NCBI RefSeq assembly: GCF_000016385.1
Contig: NC_009376.1
Location: 186,001 to 250,000 of the forward strand
Reading direction: 5' to 3'
Source of the DNA: Pyrobaculum arsenaticum DSM 13514
Lineage (GTDB): Archaea; Thermoproteota; Thermoprotei; Thermoproteales; Thermoproteaceae
DNA length: 64,000 nucleotides
Positions 41,172 to 50,719 of the stretch are shown piece by piece. Under the pieces are notes generated by a model. That model was not told where the DNA came from. It did no database searches and was given only the letters and a program-made list of their open reading frames with translations. The first letter of the stretch is position 1. Every line of letters starts with the position of its first letter. The position numbers and the translations under genes were made by a program.

Positions 41172-41225
41172 CTGGTGATGAGCTAGCCCCTGTGCGACCA
41201 TGAGCGGGATGATTTGCGCTGAAAT
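41172..41225 (+). ncRNA. Candidate C/D-box sRNA
   Basis: A consensus C box GTGATGA at 41175-41181 and D box CTGA at 41219-41222 are 37 nt apart, the usual archaeal distance. In between, degenerate D' (GCGA, 41194-41197) and C' (ATGAGCG, 41200-41206) fall where two 12-nt guides would put them. A CATATTTACA box at about 41146-41155 gives a start just before the C box. Guides are 41182-41193 and 41207-41218; targets not assigned. Confidence 0.55.
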
Positions 41226-41253
41226 TGTTAAAACCCGGTGCGCTCCCACCTGT

Positions 41254-41790
41254 ATGGAGTTTAAGGTAGGTGGGGTAGAGGTGGTCTTAATGAAGGGGGA
41301 CATAACTGAGGTGGAGGCCGACGCTATTGTCAACGCCGCCAACTCATACCTAGAACACGGCGGCGGCGTTGCCGGGGCTATTGTGCGGAAGGGCGGGGCG
41401 ATTATACAGGAGGAGAGCAGGGAGTGGGTTAGGCGCCACGGCCCTGTGCCGGTTGGCGGGGTTGCGGTGACGTCAGCGGGGAGGCTGAGGGCCAAGTACG
41501 TGATCCACGCCGTGGGGCCGCGTTGCGGCGTTGAGCCGATTGAGAAGCTGGGCGAGGCTGTGAGAAACGCCCTGCGCAAGGCCGAGGAGCTGGGCTTGTC
41601 GTCAATAGCGTTCCCCGCCATAAGCACTGGGATTTTCGGCTGTCCATACGACGCGGCGGCTTTGCAGATGGCCCAGGCGATAAAAGAAGCGGCGCCGCAG
41701 CTGAGATCGGTGCGGAGGATTATGGTGGTGCTCTACGGCGAGGAGGCCTTTCAAAAATTCATCGAGGTATTTAAAAAGACTATTGGCTAG
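41254..41790 (+). CDS. Macrodomain protein (ADP-ribose binding/hydrolase)
   Basis: 178 residues, one macrodomain: KGDITEVEADAIVNAANSYLEHGGGVAGAI binds the distal ribose and diphosphate (quoted in part: IVNAANSYLEHGGGV), and FPAISTGIFGCPYDAAA forms the second loop. Likely removes ADP-ribose adducts or binds O-acetyl-ADP-ribose. The frame opens at 41200 inside the sRNA candidate, but TTGTTAAAACC at 41226-41236 places the start at ATG 41254. Overlaps the convergent gene by 11 bp. Confidence 0.93.
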   Translation: MEFKVGGVEVVLMKGDITEVEADAIVNAANSYLEHGGGVAGAIVRKGGAIIQEESREWVRRHGPVPVGGVAVTSAGRLRAKYVIHAVGPRCGVEPIEKLGEAVRNALRKAEELGLSSIAFPAISTGIFGCPYDAAALQMAQAIKEAAPQLRSVRRIMVVLYGEEAFQKFIEVFKKTIG

Positions 41791-42181
41791 AGGGGGTTGC
41801 CGCAGTCTGGAGGACCGCCTCTATCAAAGCCACAAGGTCGCCCTCGTTTTTTATCGACTTTACGAAGCCTATCAGTTCGGGGTCGTCGCCTAGGTCTATC
41901 TTCTCCACGGCGCCCGCTGTGTACTCAGCCGTGTATCCGCCGGGGGCTGGGCACTTCTTGTACCTGCCGGAGGACATCTCCAGCACGGCTCTGCCGCCTC
42001 TCATAGCTACGGCGGCGGTGGCGTAGGCGCCGCCTCTGCAGTCCTCGACCCGCGTAATCTCCTCTAGTGTGAGTACTGCGTCGACGAAGTCCTCGCCTTT
42101 CTCTATGGAGAAGCTGTGGAAGTTGTTCTCGTTTCGGGCAATGCTGTTAAACGTCTCCACCCATTGAATTATTTTTTCCAT
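41780..42181 (-). CDS. Hypothetical protein, 133 aa
   Basis: An acidic soluble alpha/beta protein with Cys pairs (VEDCRGGAYATAAVAMRGG, RYKKCPAPGGYTAEYTAG) and a helical tail. ATG with TTTATATAGG ~25 nt upstream, divergent from reverse gyrase. Tail-to-tail overlap with the macrodomain gene. No family recognised. Confidence 0.6.
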   Translation of the reverse strand: MEKIIQWVETFNSIARNENNFHSFSIEKGEDFVDAVLTLEEITRVEDCRGGAYATAAVAMRGGRAVLEMSSGRYKKCPAPGGYTAEYTAGAVEKIDLGDDPELIGFVKSIKNEGDLVALIEAVLQTAATPSSQ

Positions 42182-42288
42182 TCGCCCTACTTGCCTCCCC
42201 TATATAAAGTTGAGTATTGCTACAATAATAGGCTCGTGAGAACGCCGGGCTGTCCAAACCTTTTTATTGCCTAAACAACTGGGGTTTT

Positions 42289-45200
42289 GTGGTTCCGTTG
42301 GTGGTGTACCTTCACACGTGCCCTAACTGCGGCGGGCCCATCACGTCGGACCGCCTTGTCCTTGGGCTCCCGTGCAGAGAGTGCCTACCTGAGGGGACTA
42401 AGGCCGGGTCCATTAGGGAGGTAGTGGCGGCTCTTAGGAGGAGGCGCGTCTTGAAGGGGCTGGCTTGGGTAGATGCTTACCTCCGCGGCTACGAGGGGTT
42501 TACAGAATTTTTCAAAAAAGTAGTAGGCTTCGACATGTGGGGAGCGCAACGGCTTTGGGCCAGGAGGCTTGTAAGGGGGAAGAGCTTCGCCATAGTGGCG
42601 CCGACGGGCTCCGGCAAGACCACCTTCGTCTTAGTCGCCGCCCTTCATGTTGCTAAGGAGGGGAAGAAGGCCTTATTGATTTTCCCCACCTCCGCATTGG
42701 CCCACCAGGCTTATAGAAAGCTACTGGTTTTTGCGGAGAGGGCCGGGGTCTCGGTGAGGGCACTCGCCTACCACTCCCTTTTGTCAGACCGCGAGAAGAA
42801 GGAGGTCTTGGACGCGGTGCAGAGGGGCGAGTTCGACGTCTTGGTCGTCACGTCGGCTTTTCTGCCAAAATACTTCGACATGTTGAAGGCGTTTAAATTC
42901 GACTTCGTCGCCGCCGACGACGTGGACAGCATCTTGCGCGCCACAAGCAAGAACATTGACAGAATTCTGCGTCTCCTCGGCGTTTCCGACTCTGTCCTGA
43001 GCACCGCCCTGGAGGTTATCAACATGACAAAACAGCTGAGGAAGGCGGAGGTGGCAGGCGACCTCAAGGAGATGGAGAGGCTTAGCCAACAGATCGCAGA
43101 GCTTAGAGCTAAGCTCCACGAGGAGGCGAGGAGGCTGAGACTTGGCATTTTCATAGCGTCCGGCGCGTTGGCCAAGGCGAGGAGGACGCTTAGGCTTATG
43201 CTGTTTAGAGAGATTCTGGGATTCGACGTGGGGGGCCGGGCGGAGGGACTTAGAAACGTTGTTGACCTATACACAGAGGCCTCTGGCGACGTGGTGGAGC
43301 AGGCCGTGGAGTTGCTTAAGAGGCTTGGGCCCGGCGGTATTGTCTATGTGCAAGACAGGGAGCTGGGAATGGCCATTTTGGAGAGGGCGAAGGCTGAAGG
43401 GCTGGCCGTGGAGCACTTCTTCCGCCCCCGCCGAGGCGTGTTGGAGAGCTTTGAAAAGGGCGAGCTAGTCGCTCTCGTCGGCTTGGCCTCCTCTAGGTCT
43501 GCGCTTGTGAGGGGGATAGACCTCCCACACGTCATCAGATACGTCGTATTCGTCGGGGTGCCCAAGTTCAGGTTTAGGGTTAGGCTGGAGGAGTTCTCCA
43601 TCCCGGCCTATCTCACCTTCTTGTACAACGTCCGCGCGGTGCTTGCCTCCGACTTGCGCTACAAGGCTGACAGGCTGATAGGCCAGCTCAAGAGGTTGGC
43701 CCCCTACGCCCTAAGCGTCCAAGAGGCGCTGAAAAAGGCGGCGGAGGGTGCTGAGCTGAACGGGTTTGACAAACACGCGGTCGAGGTGGTGAAGTCGGCT
43801 GTGGAGTTTGTCAACTCCCTCTTGGAGAGGGAGGAGATCCGCAAGGCGATTGAGACGTCTACCGAAATACGGCTCACCTACGTTGGCGGCGAGCTCTACG
43901 TCTTGGTGCCCGACGTCACGACGTATATCCAGGGCAGTGGGAGGACTTCCCGGCTGTACGTGGGAGGCCTCTCCAAGGGTCTGAGCGTGATGATCGTAGA
44001 CGACGCCAAGGTCTTCCAGGCGCTGAGGCGCGAGCTCAAGCTTAGATTCGACGAGGCGGAGTTCGCCCATATAAAAGAGGTGGATCTCGACAAGGTTTTA
44101 CAGGAGATCGACAGAGATAGGCGCATTATCCGGGACATCATAGAGGGGAGAGTGGCGCCAGAGAGGAGGAGCGTGGAGCTTATGAAGACGGTCCTCATGG
44201 TCGTGGAGTCGCCCACAAAGGCGCGGACAATCGCTAACTTTTTCGGCAGGCCGAGCCTCCTCGTGGCAGAGGGGGTGCCTATATACGAGGTCTCTACGGG
44301 GGACACGGTCCTCATGATCACAGCCTCGCTGGGCCACCTCTACGAGCTCCCAACGTCGCTTGACAGAATAGAGGCGCGGCAGAGGGAGATGCTGTTGAAG
44401 TGGTTCGGCGACTTCAAGACTGATGGCTACGACGGGGGCCAATACGCCGTATTGGTAAAGGAGGGGGCCTACATCCCAGTCTATAACAAGATCTGGAGGT
44501 GCCGGGGAGGCGTATACGTAGACGATGTGGACGTGCCCCCGGAGTGCAAGCCGCTCGACGTATTGGAGGCGATTAGAAACGTGGCTGTCGAGGTGGACAC
44601 GGTGCTCATCGGCACAGACCCCGACTCCGAAGGCGAGAAAATAGCCTTCGACCTCTACGTCTCCCTACGTCCCTATGTCCAGGACATAAAGAGGGTGGAG
44701 TTCCACGAAGTGACGAGGAGGGCGATAATCAACGCCTTGGCCAACCCGCGGGAGATAAACTTCTCCCTGGTAAAGGCACAGATCGTGCGGAGGGTGGAGG
44801 ACAGGTGGATAGGCTTCGGGCTGAGCAAGATACTGCAGAATAAGTTCCAAAACCCCAACCTATCCGCCGGGAGGGTGCAGACCCCGGTGCTGGGTTGGGT
44901 GGTGAAGACCTACGAGGAGTCGCTGAGGAATAGGATGTACAACGTCGACCTCCAGCTGGAGGAGGGAGAGCTGAGGATACAAATCTCCAGAGAGGCGCTG
45001 GACGTCCTGCGCAAAAAGAAGAGAGTGGCAATCAAGCTGGCAGGCAGGGAGGTGCGTTCTCTCAACCCGCCCCCGCCGTACACCACAGACGAGCTTCTCA
45101 GAGACGCAGTTGCGAGGCTCGGCCTCTCTGCAGACGCCGCGATGAGGATAGCCCAGGATCTCTTCGAAAGCGGCCTCATCACGTACCACCGCACAGACAG

Positions 45201-45972
45201 CACCCGGGTGTCTGCCGCGGGCGTGGCCATTGCGCGGGAGTACATAACAAAACGGTTTGGTGAGGACCTCTTCAAGCCCAGGACGTGGGGCGAGGAGAGG
45301 GAGGGCGCCCACGAAGCCATAAGGCCCACAAGGCCAATAGACGTGGAGGAGCTCAGAGGCCTGGTCAACGCCGGGGTGATCCAGCTCGCCATAAGGCCGA
45401 CGAGGGCCCATTACCAGCTCTACGACTTAATCTTCCGCCGCTTTATGGCAAGCCAGATGGGCCCAAGCACAGTAGAGGTGGCGAAGTACCAGCTGGAGAT
45501 AGACGGCTACGTCGTGGATATAGAGCGCGTCGTCGGCATAAAGGAGATGGGATTCCAGACTCTGTACCAAGTCTCGCGCGTAGAGCCTGAGTTGTCCACC
45601 GGGACAATAGACGTGGTTATTAAGAGGTACCGCGTTGTGAGGAGAATACTCTCACAAGCTGAGGTCCTGGCGTTGATGAGGCAGAGGGGGATAGGGAGGC
45701 CTAGCACATATGCCCGGATACTCCAGATCTTGTCCAAGAGGTACTACGTCTACGTGACGGGCCGCGCAAAGCTCATGGTGCCGACAAAGAGGGGTATTGA
45801 GATATACCACTACCTCGAGGAGGCTTTCGGCCCGCTTGTGGATGAAGAGAGGACTCGGCTGATAGAAAGACACATGGACATGATAGAGGAGGGGAAGGCC
45901 AAATACGACGACGTGTTAAACGAGCTGTTTACTGAGTTTAGAAAAGAGATACTACCCCACCTCTCCGCCTAG
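42289..45972 (+). CDS. rgy: Reverse gyrase
   Basis: 1227 residues. The N-terminal zinc finger (Cys11, Cys14, Cys29, Cys32) is followed by a helicase-like module with P-loop APTGSGKT (104-111) and the DDVD form of the DEAD box. A latch region leads into a topoisomerase IA module with VVESPTKARTIANFFG, the acidic PDSEGEKIA and catalytic Tyr966 in GLITYHRTDSTR. It introduces positive supercoils and is the hallmark enzyme of hyperthermophiles. GTG 42289 with CTTTTTATTG ~25 nt upstream. Overlaps the end of convergent leuS by 4 bp. Confidence 0.98.
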   Translation: MVPLVVYLHTCPNCGGPITSDRLVLGLPCRECLPEGTKAGSIREVVAALRRRRVLKGLAWVDAYLRGYEGFTEFFKKVVGFDMWGAQRLWARRLVRGKSFAIVAPTGSGKTTFVLVAALHVAKEGKKALLIFPTSALAHQAYRKLLVFAERAGVSVRALAYHSLLSDREKKEVLDAVQRGEFDVLVVTSAFLPKYFDMLKAFKFDFVAADDVDSILRATSKNIDRILRLLGVSDSVLSTALEVINMTKQLRKAEVAGDLKEMERLSQQIAELRAKLHEEARRLRLGIFIASGALAKARRTLRLMLFREILGFDVGGRAEGLRNVVDLYTEASGDVVEQAVELLKRLGPGGIVYVQDRELGMAILERAKAEGLAVEHFFRPRRGVLESFEKGELVALVGLASSRSALVRGIDLPHVIRYVVFVGVPKFRFRVRLEEFSIPAYLTFLYNVRAVLASDLRYKADRLIGQLKRLAPYALSVQEALKKAAEGAELNGFDKHAVEVVKSAVEFVNSLLEREEIRKAIETSTEIRLTYVGGELYVLVPDVTTYIQGSGRTSRLYVGGLSKGLSVMIVDDAKVFQALRRELKLRFDEAEFAHIKEVDLDKVLQEIDRDRRIIRDIIEGRVAPERRSVELMKTVLMVVESPTKARTIANFFGRPSLLVAEGVPIYEVSTGDTVLMITASLGHLYELPTSLDRIEARQREMLLKWFGDFKTDGYDGGQYAVLVKEGAYIPVYNKIWRCRGGVYVDDVDVPPECKPLDVLEAIRNVAVEVDTVLIGTDPDSEGEKIAFDLYVSLRPYVQDIKRVEFHEVTRRAIINALANPREINFSLVKAQIVRRVEDRWIGFGLSKILQNKFQNPNLSAGRVQTPVLGWVVKTYEESLRNRMYNVDLQLEEGELRIQISREALDVLRKKKRVAIKLAGREVRSLNPPPPYTTDELLRDAVARLGLSADAAMRIAQDLFESGLITYHRTDSTRVSAAGVAIAREYITKRFGEDLFKPRTWGEEREGAHEAIRPTRPIDVEELRGLVNAGVIQLAIRPTRAHYQLYDLIFRRFMASQMGPSTVEVAKYQLEIDGYVVDIERVVGIKEMGFQTLYQVSRVEPELSTGTIDVVIKRYRVVRRILSQAEVLALMRQRGIGRPSTYARILQILSKRYYVYVTGRAKLMVPTKRGIEIYHYLEEAFGPLVDEERTRLIERHMDMIEEGKAKYDDVLNELFTEFRKEILPHLSA

Positions 45973-48806
45973 CGCTCTATAAATATCCCGGGCTTCAGCG
46001 GGAGCGCCGCCTTTTTCTTCCCGCCGAGATCGGGCGCCGCCGGGTCCTCCGCAGTGTAGACCTCCACCGGGGCTCCCAGCGCCTTCTCCACGTAGTTTTT
46101 GTAAGACAGGAGGGCCTCCCGCTCGTCGAAGTTCTCAACCGCGGCGATGAGCGACCTGACCTCGTCGCCCAGCGTCCTCACCAGCTCCACAAGGCGCTTG
46201 GCCAGCTGAGGCGGGGTACCTGCCGCTATGGCGGACTTGACGTCGTTGTTTAGGGCGGCCTTAACCCACGTGAAGTTGGGGTTGATGTACAGCACAACCC
46301 GCCTTACGCCCTCGCCGTACGCCGGGATCTTCTTTACGTCCTCCACCACCATGTCGACATACCTCCTCGCCAGCAACGCCGCCGGGTCGGGCTTGAGCTG
46401 AGGCCACTTTGCGCTTGTCACGAACCCCTCCCCTCCCAAGAGGCTCCAAACCTCCTCGGCGAGGTGCGGTGCAATTGGCTCAAGAGCCACAGCCCACGCC
46501 TTGGCTACCTCCACTGCGAGCCTCGACGGCCGCTCCACCGCAGTCATGTACGAGTCGAAGATATTCTTGATGTTGTAGAGGAGCTCCACGGCGGCTTGGC
46601 GCACCCTCACCTTTTCATAAGCATCCCTCACTCTCTCAAGCGCCAGAGCCACCTCGGACAGCAACCAGCGGTCTAGCCAAGTGGGTTCCCGATCCTCGGC
46701 CGATTGGGCCAGCCTCTGGGCCAGCGTGTATATGGACATGAGTTGTTGGGCGTTCCTAACGGCTTCGGCGTGTCTGAAATCGAGGTCTTGCTCCACCTCC
46801 GCGGAGATGGCCAGCGTGGCCCTCAGCGGGTCGGGACCGTACATCTCCACTGCCTTGTCCAGCGGCAGGACGTTGCGCTTCGACTTAGACATCTTCTCCC
46901 CCTCCCTCAGAACCCAGCCGTTGGCCACGATCTGCCTCGGCCACTTCTCCCTGGGGAAAATCGCCACGTGGTTAAAGATGAAGAAGGTGAGGTGGTTAGG
47001 GATGAGGTCCTTGCCGGAATTCCTCGAGTCCAGGGGGTACCAGAACTCGAACTCCTCCCTAATCGCCCTCAACGCCTCGGCTGGTATTCCTGTCTTCGCA
47101 GACACCTCCTCTGGCGTCCCAACTCCGAGGAAGACGTAGTCCCAGAACTCCTCTGTCAGTTGCTCCGGCCTGAGGTTGTGCCTCCTTATCCCCTTAATCA
47201 CCGCGTAGTAGGCCATGTATATTGTGGAGTCGCTCAGGCTCTCAATAACCCAACCATGGCTCCACGGAAGCGGCGTCCCAAGGCCCCTAGTCCGGGCGCA
47301 AGCCCTCTTATCCAGCCAGTCTATAGTGGCGAAGAACTGGGCCTTCGCCTCGGGGGGCACTATGGTCATCTCCTCCACTAGCTTCTTGGCGAGCTCCTTC
47401 CACCTAGGCTCGCCGTAGTTTATAAACCACTGATCCTCAAGCACCTTCACAACGATCTCCGTGCCGCAACGGCAGTACACCGGCTTGTTCATAATATCGT
47501 ACATGACGCCGCCCAGCCCCGCCTCGGCGAGCCACTTAGAAATGAACTCCCTAGCCTCCCTCACCGGCCTCCCGGCGAAGTACATCTTAAACACGGCCAT
47601 AACCATAGACCTCGCAGGCTCGGGAAGATGGCGGCCGACCAGCTCCACCACGTCCTCCCGCATCACGCCCCGGGCGTACTCAGCCGAGTACACCTCCTTC
47701 GTGGCCTCCTCCAGCGCCGGATCTGTCTGGCTCTTAATCTCCATCCGCTCCACAACATCCTTAGCTGGGTACTCGCCGTAGCCCTCCACCTTGATAAGCG
47801 GGATTAGCCTAATTGCGCCGATGTCCCGGAGCGCGGCGTAGTCGTAAGGCGCGTGGGCCGGCACAGACATCACGACGCCGGTGCCCACCTTGGGGTCGAC
47901 GAACTTTGCCCCGTATATCGGCACCCACTCCCCCGTCACGGGGTTCTGCACCTCTCTACCCACGAACTCCCGCCCCTTCGCTTCGCGTAACACCTTCACA
48001 GAGCCTTGGAAAGAAAGGCGGTACGCGGCGTCTCTGCTCAACACCATCTTCCTACCGTCGTACTCGGCCACGACGTACTCCCCCTCAGGATTAATCCACA
48101 TATTCGTAACACCCAGGACGGTCTCCGGCCTAAGCGTGGCGGCGGGGAAAATCAGCCCATCCCTATCCGCGAAGTATATCAAAGTCCACTCCCCTATGTC
48201 GGGTTCCTTGTCGTCTTTTGTGTCGTGGGCCCCCACCGGCATCGAGTGGCGGGGGCACCAGCCAACTGGGTGCCTCCCCCTGACGATTAGCCCCTTCTTC
48301 CTAAGCTTCTCGAACTGCCACTGGATGAAGCGCTGGTACTCGGGGTCGATGGTGGTGAACTCACGCGTCCAGTCAATAGAGAGGCCGAACTTCTGCATAG
48401 CCCGCTTAGACTGCTCGTGGAAGTACCGCGCCAGGTAGAGCGGATCCCCCATCTTCCTCATCTCCTCTTCGGGAACGCCGTAGATGGCCATATACTCCTC
48501 TACCACAGTCTCGTCGCCTGCGGCGATTGCCTCGGCGATGGTGAGGATGGGGGTGCCCGTGTAGTGGAAGGCCATGGGAAAAAGCACGGCGCGGCCCAAG
48601 TGGCGATGGAATCTTGCCAAGACGTCGGCAATTAGGTAGGTGCGGCCGTGGCCGATGTGGATTGCGCCATTGGGATAGGGATACGCCGCTGTTATGAAAA
48701 ACTTGGGAACCCCAAGCGTCGGAGCCGGCTCGTACACCCGTGCCTCTGCCCACCTCTTCTGCCACTTCTCGCCAAGCTCTATGAAAAACCTAGCTAACTC
48801 GCTCAC
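45969..48806 (-). CDS. leuS: Leucyl-tRNA synthetase, archaeal type
   Basis: 945 residues, class Ia synthetase. HIGH motif in PNGAIHIGHGRTY, KMSKS in GEKMSKSKRN, and an inserted editing domain (region TGTGVVMSVPAHAPYDY). The archaeal/eukaryotic C-terminal extension is present. It charges tRNA-Leu. GTG start with CTTTTATATTAA ~25 nt upstream. Confidence 0.97.
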   Translation of the reverse strand: MSELARFFIELGEKWQKRWAEARVYEPAPTLGVPKFFITAAYPYPNGAIHIGHGRTYLIADVLARFHRHLGRAVLFPMAFHYTGTPILTIAEAIAAGDETVVEEYMAIYGVPEEEMRKMGDPLYLARYFHEQSKRAMQKFGLSIDWTREFTTIDPEYQRFIQWQFEKLRKKGLIVRGRHPVGWCPRHSMPVGAHDTKDDKEPDIGEWTLIYFADRDGLIFPAATLRPETVLGVTNMWINPEGEYVVAEYDGRKMVLSRDAAYRLSFQGSVKVLREAKGREFVGREVQNPVTGEWVPIYGAKFVDPKVGTGVVMSVPAHAPYDYAALRDIGAIRLIPLIKVEGYGEYPAKDVVERMEIKSQTDPALEEATKEVYSAEYARGVMREDVVELVGRHLPEPARSMVMAVFKMYFAGRPVREAREFISKWLAEAGLGGVMYDIMNKPVYCRCGTEIVVKVLEDQWFINYGEPRWKELAKKLVEEMTIVPPEAKAQFFATIDWLDKRACARTRGLGTPLPWSHGWVIESLSDSTIYMAYYAVIKGIRRHNLRPEQLTEEFWDYVFLGVGTPEEVSAKTGIPAEALRAIREEFEFWYPLDSRNSGKDLIPNHLTFFIFNHVAIFPREKWPRQIVANGWVLREGEKMSKSKRNVLPLDKAVEMYGPDPLRATLAISAEVEQDLDFRHAEAVRNAQQLMSIYTLAQRLAQSAEDREPTWLDRWLLSEVALALERVRDAYEKVRVRQAAVELLYNIKNIFDSYMTAVERPSRLAVEVAKAWAVALEPIAPHLAEEVWSLLGGEGFVTSAKWPQLKPDPAALLARRYVDMVVEDVKKIPAYGEGVRRVVLYINPNFTWVKAALNNDVKSAIAAGTPPQLAKRLVELVRTLGDEVRSLIAAVENFDEREALLSYKNYVEKALGAPVEVYTAEDPAAPDLGGKKKAALPLKPGIFIER

Positions 48807-48821
48807 GACCAGAAAACGTGG

Positions 48822-49367
48822 TTAATATAAAAGTAGTTCACAGCTCCCCCGCCTAACCGCGTCAAGCCCAGCAACGAACAAGGCGAAGGAGAACCAGGCA
48901 GGGGCGGCCCAGCTGGGCACCACGACGCCGGAGGCGACCGCAGGCAGAAACAGACAAGCCGACAGCTGTCTCTCCTCGTCGCCACTTACTAGGGCATAGA
49001 GGCTTAAGGCAGTGGGCATAACAGCCACCGGGGCGGAAAACGTCTCTGCGAACTCAGATCCAAACCAAATCGAGGATAGCATAATCGCCGTCGTTAAGAC
49101 TTCCCCTAGATAATTTCTGCGATCTCTGACGACCTTCGACGCCCACCTATGCGGGAGGACTGAAGTTATTAAGAATGCCGACATGTATATAAGCACAAAG
49201 GACTTCATAAAGGCGAGAAAGGCGTGTCCGATGAAGTATCCCAAGAGGTAAAACGGCGTGAACAAGAGGGAGAAGGCAAAGGCAAATCCGAAGGCGTCTC
49301 TGACGGCGCCGGGGCGGACGTGGGCAACCCTTCTCAGAGCCTCTGCGCACCGGGTGGGCGGGTTCAT
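48822..49367 (-). CDS. Integral membrane protein, 181 aa
   Basis: About five membrane helices: FAFAFSLLFTPFYLLGYFIG, SFVLIYMSAFLITSVL, VLTTAIMLSSIW, APVAVMPTALSLYALV and a C-terminal SWAAPAWFSFALFVAGL. Start is ATG 49367, overlapping the methyltransferase stop as ATGA; the longer frame to 49436 is ignored. Third gene of the NfeD-like/methyltransferase/membrane operon. Family unknown. Confidence 0.7.
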   Translation of the reverse strand: MNPPTRCAEALRRVAHVRPGAVRDAFGFAFAFSLLFTPFYLLGYFIGHAFLAFMKSFVLIYMSAFLITSVLPHRWASKVVRDRRNYLGEVLTTAIMLSSIWFGSEFAETFSAPVAVMPTALSLYALVSGDEERQLSACLFLPAVASGVVVPSWAAPAWFSFALFVAGLDAVRRGSCELLLY

Positions 49368-49855
49368 GTCTTCTGGTATATGTATACCCTTAGGCGGGGG
49401 TTGTGGTCCACGAGCCGAAGTCCAGGCACCTCCCACATGTAAGAGACGACGTACGCGCCAGGCCTAAGCTCTTTGGTGAATTTGTCGGCCAAGCGCTCGT
49501 TCACGGAAGGCCACTGGAAGATGTAAACTACGTCGGCGTCGTGGAGGGGGGTCTTGAACATGTCCCTAAGCAACACCTTGCATCTACACCTCAGGGCACA
49601 TATCAGCCACCGCAATGGGTCAAGCTCAACGCCCATGGGCACGGCGCCCATTTTCTTCGCTAGGGCTAGGACCACGCCGTAGCCGCAGCCCAAGTCGTAT
49701 ACCTTCTTCCCCTTTACGCCGATTTTTTCAAACGCCCACGCCGCCGCCCTTAAACTCGACGTGCTGTACGCCCCTCCCCTACCAGCGAGAAAGGGCCATA
49801 CAAAGTGGAGGATAGCAACACCCGCCAAGACGATGAGGATGACCAGAGGCGTCAT
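49364..49855 (-). CDS. Membrane-anchored SAM-dependent methyltransferase
   Basis: 163 residues: an N-terminal membrane helix (PLVILIVLAGVAILHFVW) then a methyltransferase core with motif I YDLGCGYGVVLALA and acidic GVELDP, ending with YVVSYMWEVPG. ATG 49855 overlaps the NfeD-like stop (ATGA), so the frame upstream to 49975 is not used. The substrate could be a lipid or membrane protein; this is inferred from the anchor only. Confidence 0.8.
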   Translation of the reverse strand: MTPLVILIVLAGVAILHFVWPFLAGRGGAYSTSSLRAAAWAFEKIGVKGKKVYDLGCGYGVVLALAKKMGAVPMGVELDPLRWLICALRCRCKVLLRDMFKTPLHDADVVYIFQWPSVNERLADKFTKELRPGAYVVSYMWEVPGLRLVDHNPRLRVYIYQKT

Positions 49856-50211
49856 GATATTTTCCTCGCCACTACGCCGGCCTCGGTTACCCTCACTATC
49901 TCGACGACGTCGCCCGGAGAACAGCCCTCGCAGACAACTCTCCAGTACGCGCCCTCCAGCTTTATCATCGCCCATGATCCATCGGACTCCACCACAACCC
50001 CCCTCTTCCCCACGACTGAGGCTGAGGGCGTCGGCCTTTTCCTAAAATCACGCGCTGATTTCAGCCCGACCACTAGGATTAGGAGATACAGTGCAATAAA
50101 CGACCCCCCAAGGGGGTAGCCTATTAACGCGGGTATGCGGCCGGCTACTGTGAGCACAAGTATGACCGCCCCAAGCAATCCCAGCGTGGCTGAAGAAATA
50201 GCAATATCCAC
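49852..50211 (-). CDS. NfeD-like membrane protein
   Basis: 119 residues: two membrane helices (TLGLLGAVILVLTVAG, GGSFIALYLLILVVG), a basic linker, then a C-terminal OB-fold like that of NfeD (GKRGVVVESDGSWAMI, EGAYWRVVCEG, GDVVEIVRVTEAGVVARK). NfeD proteins usually partner SPFH/stomatin proteins in membrane microdomains; no stomatin gene is nearby. GTG start ~25 nt below CATTATAAACC. First gene of a three-gene operon with ATGA junctions. Confidence 0.75.
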   Translation of the reverse strand: MDIAISSATLGLLGAVILVLTVAGRIPALIGYPLGGSFIALYLLILVVGLKSARDFRKRPTPSASVVGKRGVVVESDGSWAMIKLEGAYWRVVCEGCSPGDVVEIVRVTEAGVVARKIS

Positions 50212-50374
50212 ATATATGTATGGTGAGGGGTTTATAATGTACGCCCCGCGGAGGGGGCGTTTTCACAGCCGCCCACACGGCGACTCGACACCCCACGCCA
50301 GGGGCGTGTTCAATTGTAGCGTACTATTATATAAATCCTCCGCAAAATATAAAATAAGGGTATTTGTAGAGAGC

Positions 50375-50641
50375 GTGCTTGACGATGTCAAGGTGAAAAT
50401 ATTGAAGAGGATAGCGTCAACTGGGTATACCACAGTGTCTGAGGTAGTAAAAGAAATGGGGCTTACCTGGGGGGCTGCGCAGTGGCACCTCTTCTGGCTT
50501 GAGAATAACGGATATATAAAATCTGTTAAGATCCACACCACGACTATATATGTGCTCAACTGTGCCAATGTATTGAGAAAACTTGAAAATTTTGAAAATA
50601 ATAGAAGAAAAGAGGCTCAAAAAACTACAGACCGGGAATAG
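50375..50641 (+). CDS. Winged-helix transcriptional regulator, 88 aa
   Basis: A single winged helix: VKILKRIASTGYTTVSEVVKEMG is helices 1-2, then LTWGAAQWHLFWLENNGYI as recognition helix and wing start, followed by a Lys/Asn-rich tail. The frame extends to 50135, but the AAAATATAAAATAAG box (50344-50358) and GTG 50375 fit the leaderless rule. Its A/T-rich codons differ from neighbours, suggesting recent arrival. Divergent from the NfeD operon, which it might control. Confidence 0.7.
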   Translation: MLDDVKVKILKRIASTGYTTVSEVVKEMGLTWGAAQWHLFWLENNGYIKSVKIHTTTIYVLNCANVLRKLENFENNRRKEAQKTTDRE

Positions 50642-50719
50642 CCTACTCCGGTGGCAGTGCCCTAGTCGCGACAGGGTCTTGTTGTGAGAGGATACGGGGC
50701 GTTTGGAAATTTGGCGGGA

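Noticed and set aside
41200..41253. N-terminal extension of the macrodomain protein
   Set aside because: It overlaps the C/D-box sRNA candidate, and the A/T box at 41226-41236 places the start at 41254.
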